Origin: Nonomuraea sp. PA05
Lineage (GTDB): Bacteria > Actinomycetota > Actinomycetes > Streptosporangiales > Streptosporangiaceae
Assembly: GCF_008086045.1 (NCBI RefSeq)
Contig: NZ_VSEY01000053.1
Location: 16,004-80,003 of the forward strand
DNA length: 64,000 nucleotides
Direction: 5' to 3'
The notes beneath the pieces were generated by a model that was not told the DNA's origin, ran no database searches, and was given only the letters and a program-made list of their open reading frames with translations. Shown in pieces: positions 49,919 to 57,693 of this stretch. The translations under genes were made by a program, and so were the position numbers. Each line of letters opens with the position of its first letter. The stretch's first letter is position 1.

Positions 49919-51147
49919 CGACTATGGCGACCGACCGCCAGGACGAGCGGCTCCGCGACCGCGAAGGGCTGCGCGGCGCGCTGGCCGACGTGGTCGAGCG
50001 GGCCCGCGGCGGCGACCTGGGCGTCATCCCGGTCGTGGTGGGGCTCATCGTCATCTGGTCGGTGTTCCAGATCCTGAACCCGATCTTCCTGTCCAGCGCG
50101 AACCTGGTGAACCTCACCCTGGAGTCCGCCGCCGTCGGCGTGATCGCGCTCGGCATCGTGTGCGTGCTGCTCGTCGGCCAGATCGACCTGTCCGTCGGCT
50201 CCGTCAGCGGCCTGTCGGGGGCGGTGCTTGCGGTGCTGTTCGTCGGCCAGGGGCTGCCGGTCTGGCTGGCCATCGCGGCGGCCGTGCTCATGGGCGCGGT
50301 CATCGGCTGGCTGTACGGGCAGCTCTTCAACCGGTTCGGCGTGCCGAGCTTCGTGATCACGCTGGCCGGGCTGCTGGCCTTCCTCGGCCTCCAGCTCTAC
50401 GTGCTGGGCACCAAGGGCTCGATCAACCTGCCGTTCGACTCGGGGCTGGTGAACTTCGCCCAGCTCGACTTCGTACCGGCCTGGCTGTCGTACACGTTCG
50501 CGGTGATCGCGGCCGTCTGGCTGTTCGCCAGCGGCTACCTGCACGCCCAGGAGCGGCGCAAGGCAGGGCTGTCGGCCAGGAGCGTCTCCGCGCTGGCCGT
50601 CAGGAGCGTGGCGCTGCTGGCGGTGCTCGCGTTCGTGGTCTGGTACCTCGGGCAGACGCGCGGCGTGGGCTGGATGTTCGTCTTCTTCGTGGCGCTGGTG
50701 CTGATCATGCACTACCTGCTGTCGCGGACGAAGTGGGGCCGCGCCGTCTACGCCGTGGGCGGCAATGTGGAGGCCGCGCGCCGGGCGGGCATCAACGTCA
50801 GGGCGATCTACACCTCCGTGTTCGTGCTCTGCTCCACGTTCGCCGCGGTCGGCGGCATCCTGGCCGCGGCCAGGCTCGCGGCGGCCAACCAGAGCAGCGG
50901 CTCGGGCGACGTCAACCTCAACGCCATCGCCGCGGCCGTCATCGGCGGCACGAGTCTGTTCGGCGGGCGCGGCACCGCGTTCGGCGCGCTGCTCGGCATC
51001 ATCGTCATCCAGTCCATCTCCAGCGGGCTGACCCTGCTCAACCTCGACTCCTCGATCCGGTTCGTGGTCACCGGGGCGGTGCTGCTGCTCGCCGTCATCG
51101 TCGACTCCGTGTCGCGCCGGTCCAGGACCTCCCACGGCAGGGCCTGA
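49915..51147 (+). CDS. Sugar ABC transporter permease (XylH/RbsC-like)
   Basis: The 410-residue protein has about ten hydrophobic segments. GIVCVLLVGQIDLSVGSVSGLSGAV is the BPD_transp_2 signature near the third helix, and YAVGGNVEAARRAGINV is the cytoplasmic loop that contacts the ATPase. The inserted region around residues 205-235 (SGYLHAQERRKAGLSARSVSAL) and the total length resemble XylH-type permeases rather than the shorter RbsC. GTG 49915 overlaps the ATPase stop (GTGA). Its TGA overlaps the start of the first FGGY kinase gene. Confidence 0.92.
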   Translation: MTTMATDRQDERLRDREGLRGALADVVERARGGDLGVIPVVVGLIVIWSVFQILNPIFLSSANLVNLTLESAAVGVIALGIVCVLLVGQIDLSVGSVSGLSGAVLAVLFVGQGLPVWLAIAAAVLMGAVIGWLYGQLFNRFGVPSFVITLAGLLAFLGLQLYVLGTKGSINLPFDSGLVNFAQLDFVPAWLSYTFAVIAAVWLFASGYLHAQERRKAGLSARSVSALAVRSVALLAVLAFVVWYLGQTRGVGWMFVFFVALVLIMHYLLSRTKWGRAVYAVGGNVEAARRAGINVRAIYTSVFVLCSTFAAVGGILAAARLAAANQSSGSGDVNLNAIAAAVIGGTSLFGGRGTAFGALLGIIVIQSISSGLTLLNLDSSIRFVVTGAVLLLAVIVDSVSRRSRTSHGRA

Positions 51148-52622
51148 TGGCGATCATCTGCGTGGACGCGGGCACCACGGTCATCAAGGCCGTCGGGTAC
51201 GACTCCTCGGGCGCCGAAGCGGCCGTCTCCCGGCGCGAGACCGTCGTGTCCAGGCCCGCGCCCGGCCACGCCGAGCAGGACATGCACGCCGTCTGGGACG
51301 CCGTCGCGGCCACCGTGCGCGAGGTCGCAGGCCAGGTCGGCGGGGCCGACTTCGTGGCGATCACCGCGCAGGGCGACGGCTGCTGGCTGGTGGACGCCGA
51401 CGGCGAGCCCACCGGCCCCGCCATCCTCTGGAACGACGCCAGGGCCGCCCCGATCGTGGACCGGTGGACCCGCGACGGGCTGGCCGCCGAGGCGTTCAGG
51501 ACCAACGGCTCGTCCGCCGCGTCCGGGCTGCCGCACGCCATTCTCACCTGGCTGCGCGAGCACGGCCCCGGGCGGCTGGCCCGGTCGAGCACCATGCTGA
51601 CCTGCGGCGGGTGGATCTTCTCCCGGATGACCGGCGAGCTGGCGGCCGACGAGTCCGACGCGTCCGCGCCGTTCATGGACCTGCGCGCGCGGGCGTACTC
51701 ACCCGCGTTGCCGGCCCTGTTCGGGCTGGGCTGGGCCGAGCGGCTGCTCCCCCAGATCCGGCCCTGCCCCGTCGCCGGGCTGACCGGCGACGCCGCCGCC
51801 GCGCTCGGGCTGCCCGCCGGCACGCCCGTCGTGATGGCCCCGTACGACATCGCCTCGACCGCGCTGGGCGCGGGAGCGGTGGCGCCCGGCCAGGCGTGCG
51901 GCATCCTCGGCACGACGCTCTGCACCGAGGTCGTCGTCGGCTCCCCCGACCTGGAGGGCGAGCCGATCGGCATCACGATCGCGCTGCCCGGCGGCTACCT
52001 GCGGGCGTTCCCGACGTTCGCGGGGACCGAGGTCGTGCAGTGGACGTGCCGGCTGCTCGGGCTGTCGCACCCCGCCGAGCTGGGCGAGCTGGCGACGCGG
52101 AGCCGGCCGGGGGCGGGCGGGCTGACGTTCCTGCCGTACCTGTCGCCCGCCGGCGAGCGGGCGCCGTTCTCCGACCCGCTGGCCAGAGGGGCGCTGCTGG
52201 GCATGTCGTTCGAGCACGACCGCTCCGACGTGGCCAGGGCCGCACTCGAAGGGCTCACCATGGTCATCCGCGACTGCCTCGCGGCCACCGGCGCCACCCC
52301 GACCGAGCTGCGCGTCTGCGGAGGCGGCTCGGCCAACGCCACCTGGCTCGGGCTGATCGCCGACGTCACCGGGCTGCCCGTGCGGCGCTCGGCCGACACC
52401 GAGGTGGGGGCGCGGGGGGCCTACCTCGTGGGGCTGGCGGCCACCGGTGCCGCGCCGTCCGTGGCCGCCGCCGCGGGCGAGCACGTACGGCTGCGCGACG
52501 CCGTCGAGCCCGGCCCCGGGCGCCGCGACCTCTACGACCGGCTCTTCGCCGACTTCCTCGCGCTGCGCGGCGACACCGCGCGCAGCTGGCCGCTGCTGGG
52601 CGACCTGCGGAGCCGTTCATGA
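51147..52622 (+). CDS. FGGY-family carbohydrate kinase (first of two)
   Basis: The 491-residue kinase begins MAIICVDAGTTVIKAVGYD (phosphate-binding loop 1), then GHAEQDMHAVWDAV. Further along are AILWNDARAAPIVDRW, the PVVMAPYDIASTALGAGAV segment that holds the catalytic Asp (here D in PYDIAS), GILGTTLCTEVV and a C-terminal RVCGGGSANATWLGLIADVTGLPV adenosine-binding motif. This is the xylulokinase/LsrK-type fold. It is translationally coupled to the permease gene before and the second FGGY gene after it (4-nt overlap). The substrate cannot be fixed; a pentulose, hexulose, tetrulose or AI-2-like sugar is possible. Confidence 0.9.
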   Translation: MAIICVDAGTTVIKAVGYDSSGAEAAVSRRETVVSRPAPGHAEQDMHAVWDAVAATVREVAGQVGGADFVAITAQGDGCWLVDADGEPTGPAILWNDARAAPIVDRWTRDGLAAEAFRTNGSSAASGLPHAILTWLREHGPGRLARSSTMLTCGGWIFSRMTGELAADESDASAPFMDLRARAYSPALPALFGLGWAERLLPQIRPCPVAGLTGDAAAALGLPAGTPVVMAPYDIASTALGAGAVAPGQACGILGTTLCTEVVVGSPDLEGEPIGITIALPGGYLRAFPTFAGTEVVQWTCRLLGLSHPAELGELATRSRPGAGGLTFLPYLSPAGERAPFSDPLARGALLGMSFEHDRSDVARAALEGLTMVIRDCLAATGATPTELRVCGGGSANATWLGLIADVTGLPVRRSADTEVGARGAYLVGLAATGAAPSVAAAAGEHVRLRDAVEPGPGRRDLYDRLFADFLALRGDTARSWPLLGDLRSRS

Positions 52623-54040
52623 GCGTGTGGATCGGCATCGACCTCGGCACACAGAGCGTGCGCGCCATGGCCGTCGCGGGCGACGGCCGGGTGCTCGGCA
52701 CCGGCAGCCGCCCGCTGACCAGCCACCGCGACGGGCCCCGGCACGAGCAGGACCCCGAGCAGTGGTGGCGCGAGCTCGCCGCCGCCACCCGCGAGGCGAT
52801 GAGCTCCGTCCGCGAGCCCGTCGAGGGCGTCGCGGTGGCCGCGACCTCTGGAACGATCCTGCTCACGGACTCCTCAGGCCGCCCCGTCACACCCGCCCTC
52901 ATGTACGACGACCGCCGCGCCGACGCCACCCTCGCCAACGAGGCGGGCGGCCAGGTCTGGGACCGGCTCGGCTACCGGCGCATGCAGCCCAACTGGGCCC
53001 TGCCCAAGCTGCTCTGGCTGCTGCGCGACGCCCCCTCCGGCGTGCGGCTCACCCACCAGAACGACTTCGTCAACCGGCGGCTGACGGGGCACGCCGTGGC
53101 CACCGACCTGAGCAACGCGCTCAAGACCGGCGTGGACCTCATCGGGGAACGCTGGCCGCTGGACGTCTTCGACACCCTGCGCATCCCCCGCGAGATCCTG
53201 CCCGACGTCGTACGGCCGGGCACCCGCCTCGGCGCCGTGTGCGCGGCGGCGGCCGAGGAGACCGGCATCCCGGCCGGCACCCCGGTGATCGCCGGCACCA
53301 CGGACGGCTGCGCGGCCCAGCTCGGCGCCGGCGCCCTCCGGCCGGGAAGCTGGAACTCGGTGCTGGGCACCACGCTCGTGCTGAAGGGCGTCACGAAGGA
53401 GCTGATCCACGACCCGCTGGGCGTCGTGTACTCACACCGCGCCCCGGACGGCTCGTGGCTGCCGGGCGGCGCCTCCAGCACGGGCGCGGGCGCGCTCACC
53501 CGCGACCTGCCGGGCCGCGACCTCGACGCCCTCAGCGCCGAAGCAGCAACCCGCGGCCGGCCGGCCGCCGTCATCTATCCGCTCGTGTCACGCGGCGAAC
53601 GCTTCCCCTTCGCCGCCCCCGACGCCGAGACCTTCACCCTCGGCGAGCCCGCCGACGACGTCGAACGGTACGCCGCCATCCTGCTCGGCGCGGCCTTCGT
53701 CGAACGCCTGTGCTTCGACTACCTCGACCTCCTCGGCGCCCCCGTGGACGGCGAGATCGTGCTGACCGGCGGGGCGACCAGGAGCGCCTACTGGACGCGG
53801 CTCAGGGCGGACGTCCTGGAACGCCCGGTGACGCTGCGCGAGAACGCCGAACCCGCGCTGGGCATGGCCGTGCTGGCGGGCGGCGACCCGGCCAGCATGA
53901 TCAGGACCAAGGCGGTCGTCGAGCCGTCGGGGGGCCGCCTGCGCGAGCCGTACCTGCGGTTCGTGGCCGAGCTGGAACGGCGCGGCTGGCTCGACGCGAC
54001 GGCCGCCGCACACGCCCGTGAGAGGACCACCGACCGATGA
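52619..54040 (+). CDS. FGGY-family carbohydrate kinase (second of two)
   Basis: The 473-residue kinase begins SVWIGIDLGTQSVRAMAVAGDG. It has HEQDPEQWWRELAAATRE, LMYDDRRADATLANEAGG, AGTTDGCAAQLGAGALRPGSWNSVLGTTLVLKG (catalytic Asp in TTDGC) and ILTGGATRS-like VLTGGATRSAYWTRLRADVLERPV. It differs strongly from the preceding FGGY protein, so it is not a recent duplicate. Two kinases in one operon may act on two substrates, or on two steps. It overlaps the first kinase gene by 4 nt and the phosphatase gene by 4 nt. Confidence 0.9.
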   Translation: MSVWIGIDLGTQSVRAMAVAGDGRVLGTGSRPLTSHRDGPRHEQDPEQWWRELAAATREAMSSVREPVEGVAVAATSGTILLTDSSGRPVTPALMYDDRRADATLANEAGGQVWDRLGYRRMQPNWALPKLLWLLRDAPSGVRLTHQNDFVNRRLTGHAVATDLSNALKTGVDLIGERWPLDVFDTLRIPREILPDVVRPGTRLGAVCAAAAEETGIPAGTPVIAGTTDGCAAQLGAGALRPGSWNSVLGTTLVLKGVTKELIHDPLGVVYSHRAPDGSWLPGGASSTGAGALTRDLPGRDLDALSAEAATRGRPAAVIYPLVSRGERFPFAAPDAETFTLGEPADDVERYAAILLGAAFVERLCFDYLDLLGAPVDGEIVLTGGATRSAYWTRLRADVLERPVTLRENAEPALGMAVLAGGDPASMIRTKAVVEPSGGRLREPYLRFVAELERRGWLDATAAAHARERTTDR

Positions 54041-54876
54041 CCGATCTCGTGCTCGTCCGCCACGGCGAGACCGTCTGGCACGCCGAGAACCGCTACGCGG
54101 GGCTCACCGACGTCGCGCTCACCCCGCGCGGCCTCGCCCAGGCGGCGCGGCTCGCCGAGTGGGCGGCGGGGGCGGGCCTGGAGGCGGTCTGGGCCTCGCC
54201 GCTCAGCCGCGCCCGCATCACCGCCGAAACCGCCGCCGCCCAGATCGCCCCCTACACCGGCCACACCCACGCCGCCCAGATCGCCCCCCACCCCGGCCAC
54301 ACCCACGCCGCCGAGACCGCCCCCAGCCCCGGCTGGAGCGCCGCCAGCCCGCCCGCCACCGGGCCCGGCTCGCGCGCCACCGCAGTCGGCTCGCGTGGCG
54401 CCGAGGTGAGCACGACCGACGCGGCCGATGCCACCGATGCCACCGGCGCCGAGGCGGGCGCGGCCGGGGCGGGGTTGGCGGTGCGCGTTGACGAGCGGCT
54501 GCGGGAGCTGGACTTCGGCCAGGGCGACGGCCTCACCTCGGCCGAGATGAAAGCCCTCTTCCCCGAGGCCAGAGCCGCGTTCGAGGAAGACCCCGCCACC
54601 AACCCCCTCCCGGGCGGCGAGAACCCGCACGAGGCGGCCGGGCGTTTCGTCGCCGCGCTGCGGGACATCGCGGCGGCGCACCCCGGCGGGCGGGTGCTGG
54701 TGGTCGCGCACACGACCGCGATCAGGCTGGCCCTGTGCCACCTGATCGGGGTGCCGCTGGGCGAGTACCGGCGGCTGTTCCCGCGCCTGGACAACTGTGC
54801 ACTGACCGAGCTGCGCGTGCGTGACGGCCAGGTGGCGCTGCTGCAGTACAACTCCCCGATTGGAGCCGTTCGTTGA
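54037..54876 (+). CDS. Histidine phosphatase family protein with a low-complexity insert
   Basis: The 279-residue protein has the RHG motif LVRHGETVWHAENRYAG (catalytic His 9), ASPLSRARITAETAA (Arg) and, near the C-terminus, VLVVAHTTAIRLALCHLIG (second His). Between about residues 67 and 150 lies an Ala/Pro/Thr-rich insert, partly a 12-residue tandem repeat (AAQIAPYTGHTH), that interrupts the usual fold of about 200 residues. The enzyme may dephosphorylate a sugar phosphate made by the two kinases. It overlaps the genes on both sides by 4 nt, so it belongs to the operon. Confidence 0.85.
   Translation: MTDLVLVRHGETVWHAENRYAGLTDVALTPRGLAQAARLAEWAAGAGLEAVWASPLSRARITAETAAAQIAPYTGHTHAAQIAPHPGHTHAAETAPSPGWSAASPPATGPGSRATAVGSRGAEVSTTDAADATDATGAEAGAAGAGLAVRVDERLRELDFGQGDGLTSAEMKALFPEARAAFEEDPATNPLPGGENPHEAAGRFVAALRDIAAAHPGGRVLVVAHTTAIRLALCHLIGVPLGEYRRLFPRLDNCALTELRVRDGQVALLQYNSPIGAVR
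54235..54324 (+). repeat. 36-bp tandem repeat inside the phosphatase gene
   Basis: The two full units are 54235-54270 and 54271-54306, followed by a half unit to 54324. The 36-bp period keeps the reading frame and encodes 12 residues per unit. Confidence 0.85.
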
Positions 54877-55877
54877 CCATCCGAGTCCTTGCCGCCGGTG
54901 ACCATTTCGTCCAGAACCGCCTGCTCATCGACGCGATCCGGCACGCGGTCCCGGGAGAGGTGGACATCCGCGAGCTGACGTTGCCGTGGCCGGTGGTGCC
55001 GTTCGGCCGGGTGGGCGAGGTGGACGAGGCCTCCGACGTGGAGGAGGAGCTGATCGAGGCGTTGCGCGGGGTGGAGGTGTGCGTGACACAGATGGCGCCG
55101 CTGACCAAGCGCGTCCTGGACGCCTCGCCGGATCTGCGGCTGTTCTGCGTGAGCAGGGGCGGCCCCGTCAACGCCAATCTGGAGGCCGCCGCGCGGGCCG
55201 GGGTGGCGGTGACGTTCGCGCCGGGCCGTAACGCGGTGGCGACCGCCGAGCACACGCTCGCGATGCTGCTGGCCGCCACCCGCCGGATCCCGCAGACGCA
55301 CGCCGATCTGGCGGCGGGCGTGTGGCGGGGTGACTACTACACCTACGACAGCGTCGGCCCCGAACTGGAGGGCAACACGGTCGGCCTGATCGGCTACGGC
55401 GCGATCGGGCGGCGGGTGGCCCGCATGGTGGAGGGGTTCGGGGCGCAGGTGCTCGTGCATGACCCGTACGTGGACGTGCCGAACAAGGTCGAGCTGCCCG
55501 AGCTGCTCGAACGTTCGCGCTTCGTCTCCCTGCACGCCCGCGCCACGGCGGAGACCGCCGGCCTGATCGGCGCGGCCGAGATCGCCGCCATGCCGAAGGG
55601 CTCGGTGCTGGTCAACTGCGCCAGGGGCGCGCTGCTCGACTATGAGGCCGTGTGCGACGCGCTCGACTCTGGCCACCTGTTCGGCGCCGCGATGGACGTC
55701 TTCCCCGAGGAGCCCATCCCGCCGGGCTCCCGGCTGCTCACGACGCCGAACCTGGTGATGACGCCGCACCTGGCGGGGGCGAGCAAGGAGACGGCGATGA
55801 AGGCGGCCACGATCGTGGCCGCCGACGTGGCCCGCTACGTGCGCGGCGAGCCCCTGGCGCACGCGGCCACCCCTTGA
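54873..55877 (+). CDS. D-2-hydroxyacid dehydrogenase (PGDH-like), last gene of the SorC operon
   Basis: The 334-residue protein has the D-isomer dehydrogenase layout: FCVSRGGPVNANLEAAARAGVAVTFAPGRNAVATAEHTLAMLLA, NAD-binding TVGLIGYGAIGRRVARMV then VHDPY, catalytic Arg in VNCARGALLD, Glu in FPEEPIPPG and His in MTPHLAGAS. It probably oxidises a 2-hydroxyacid or reduces a 2-keto acid arising in the pathway of this operon. The TTG start at 54873 overlaps the TGA of the phosphatase gene. Its stop lies inside a 14-bp tandem repeat. Confidence 0.88.
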   Translation: MTIRVLAAGDHFVQNRLLIDAIRHAVPGEVDIRELTLPWPVVPFGRVGEVDEASDVEEELIEALRGVEVCVTQMAPLTKRVLDASPDLRLFCVSRGGPVNANLEAAARAGVAVTFAPGRNAVATAEHTLAMLLAATRRIPQTHADLAAGVWRGDYYTYDSVGPELEGNTVGLIGYGAIGRRVARMVEGFGAQVLVHDPYVDVPNKVELPELLERSRFVSLHARATAETAGLIGAAEIAAMPKGSVLVNCARGALLDYEAVCDALDSGHLFGAAMDVFPEEPIPPGSRLLTTPNLVMTPHLAGASKETAMKAATIVAADVARYVRGEPLAHAATP

Positions 55878-55921
55878 GCGCCACCCCTTGAGCGCCACCC
55901 CTTGAGCGCTACCCCTTGAGC
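55866..55921. repeat. 14-bp tandem repeat, four units, holding two convergent stop codons
   Basis: GCCACCCCTTGAGC is repeated at 55866, 55880 and 55894, and GCTACCCCTTGAGC at 55908. The first unit contains the TGA of the dehydrogenase gene (55875-55877). The single C-to-T change in the last unit makes the TAG stop of the permease gene on the other strand (55909-55911). Confidence 0.9.
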
Positions 55922-56769
55922 GCCCCCGCCATCAGCCCGCGCATGAAGAACCGCCCCAGCAGGACGTAGATCACCATCGTCGGGACGGACGCCAGGATGG
56001 CCGCCGCCATCTGCTGGCTGTACGGGGTGGCCTGCGCGCCCGCGATGTTGTTCAGCATCACGGTCGTGGGCCAGCTCGTCGGCCCGGTGAGGAAGACGGC
56101 GAACAGGAAGTCGTTCCAGAGCGAGGTGAACTGCCAGATGATCACCACGGCGATGGCGGGCCCCGACACGGGCAGCACCACCGACCAGTACGCCCGCAAC
56201 ATCCCGGCCCCGTCCACCCGTGACGCCTCGATCAGCTCGTCGGGGATCGTCACGTAGTAGTTGCGGAAGATCAGCGTGCAGATCGGAATGCCGTACACCA
56301 CGTGCGCCAGCACCAGCCCGGGGATGCCGCCGTAGAACACCCCCTGCAGCCCGGCGAACCGGTCGACCGACACGAGGAGCTGCACCAGCGGGATCATCAC
56401 CCCCTGGTACGGGATGAACATCCCGAACAGGAACAGCGTGAACAGCACGTCCGCCCCGGGGAAGCGCCACTTGGACAGCACGTACCCGTTCATGGAGCCC
56501 AGCGCGCACGACAGCAGCGACCCGGGGACGGCGAGCAGCACGCTGTTCCACAGACCGGGGGCGAGCTTCTCCCACGCCACCTGCCACGCCTCGGTCGTCC
56601 ACGTCTGCGGCAGGTTCCAGGCCTGGCTGGGGTCCGCCTCGGTGAGCGGCTTGAAGCTGGTGACGAGCAGGACGTAGATGGGGATCAGGAAGACCACTAC
56701 GAACAGCACGAGCAGCCCGAACCTTGCCCATCCGGACACCGTGGCCCTGCGCCCGGCGACCGCCGTCAT
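55909..56769 (-). CDS. Carbohydrate ABC transporter permease (MalG-like)
   Basis: The 286-residue protein has six hydrophobic helices: FGLLVLFVVVFLIPIYVLLVTSF first, then segments through MVIYVLLGRFFMRGLMAGALKG. The EAA loop is IPDELIEASRVDGAGMLRAYWSVVLPVSGPAIAVV. It works with the MalF-like permease whose TGA overlaps its ATG. The gene end coincides with the 14-bp tandem repeat. No ATPase gene is in this operon, so it probably uses a shared MsiK-type ATPase, as known for many actinomycete CUT1 importers. Confidence 0.92.
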   Translation of the reverse strand: MTAVAGRRATVSGWARFGLLVLFVVVFLIPIYVLLVTSFKPLTEADPSQAWNLPQTWTTEAWQVAWEKLAPGLWNSVLLAVPGSLLSCALGSMNGYVLSKWRFPGADVLFTLFLFGMFIPYQGVMIPLVQLLVSVDRFAGLQGVFYGGIPGLVLAHVVYGIPICTLIFRNYYVTIPDELIEASRVDGAGMLRAYWSVVLPVSGPAIAVVIIWQFTSLWNDFLFAVFLTGPTSWPTTVMLNNIAGAQATPYSQQMAAAILASVPTMVIYVLLGRFFMRGLMAGALKG

Positions 56770-57647
56770 GAGCGCCTCTCCTTCCGCACCGACCAGACCA
56801 GGTACGGAACCACGAAGATCGCCACGCTGAGCACGATGTACGAGGCGATCGTGGCCCCCTTGGCCGGGTCGTTGGAGTCGAACACCGCCACCCACATGAA
56901 CACCGCCGGCACGTCGGTGATGATCTGCTTGCCGGACACCGCCACGATCAGGTCGAACACCTTGAGCGAGATGTGCCCCAGGATGATCAGCGCGGACAGC
57001 GTGACCGGCCGCAGCAGCGGCAGCACCACGTGCCGGTAAACCCCCCATTCGGTGCAGCCGTCGACCCGCGCGGCCTCTCGCAGCTCCTCGGGCACCCCGC
57101 GGAAGCCCGCCAGGAAGAGTGCCATGACATATCCGGACATCTGCCAGATGGCGGGGAGTGCCATCGCCGCCATGCCCCAGTCCTGGTCACGGAACCACTG
57201 CCACTGTGGCAGCCCGATCCAGTCGAAGAGCCGGTTCAGCCCGACCGCCCGCTCCCCCGTGCCCGAGTTCATCAGCCACCGCCACACGATGCCGGTCGCC
57301 ACGAACGAGATGGCCATCGGGAACAGGTAGATCGCCCGGAACGTGCCCTCGCCCCTGATGCCCTTCTCCATCAGGAACGCCAGGAGCCAGCCCAGCGCCG
57401 CGGCGCCCAGCACGAACACGACCGTGAACATGATCGCGTGATTCACCGAGAGGTGCCATCGTGGCAGGTCCCAGATGTCGATGAAGTTCTGCAGCCCCAC
57501 GAACCGTCCCTCGGACACCGCGTCGTGCTGGTCGGTCATGGCGACCCGGAAGTTCCAGCCGAGCATGCCGTACACGAAGACGCCGATCAGGATGATCGAC
57601 GGCGTGACGAGGAGCAGTCCGGGCAGCCACCTACGTGCCCGCCTCAC
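56766..57647 (-). CDS. Carbohydrate ABC transporter permease (MalF-like)
   Basis: The 293-residue protein has six helices beginning WLPGLLLVTPSIILIGVFVYG. It has FVGLQNFIDIWDLPRWHLSVNHAIMFTVVFVLG in the first loop and the EAA motif VPEELREAARVDGCTEWGVYRHVVLPLLRPVTLSALIIL. GGGAGGG lies 6-7 nt before the GTG start. It is separated from the upstream binding-protein gene by a very stable GC palindrome, and overlaps the second permease gene by 4 nt. Confidence 0.92.
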   Translation of the reverse strand: MRRARRWLPGLLLVTPSIILIGVFVYGMLGWNFRVAMTDQHDAVSEGRFVGLQNFIDIWDLPRWHLSVNHAIMFTVVFVLGAAALGWLLAFLMEKGIRGEGTFRAIYLFPMAISFVATGIVWRWLMNSGTGERAVGLNRLFDWIGLPQWQWFRDQDWGMAAMALPAIWQMSGYVMALFLAGFRGVPEELREAARVDGCTEWGVYRHVVLPLLRPVTLSALIILGHISLKVFDLIVAVSGKQIITDVPAVFMWVAVFDSNDPAKGATIASYIVLSVAIFVVPYLVWSVRKERRS

Positions 57648-57660
57648 AAGCTTCCCTCCC

Positions 57661-57684
57661 GGGGGGCGGCCGCGGCCGCCCCCC
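57661..57684 (-). other. Perfect 24-bp GC palindrome between binding-protein and permease genes
   Basis: Six G, then CGGCCG twice, then six C form a perfect palindrome made only of G and C. It lies just upstream of the permease ribosome-binding site and 10 nt after the binding-protein stop. It probably protects or partly terminates the upstream mRNA, giving more binding protein than permease. Confidence 0.65.
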
Positions 57685-57693
57685 GTGTCCGAG

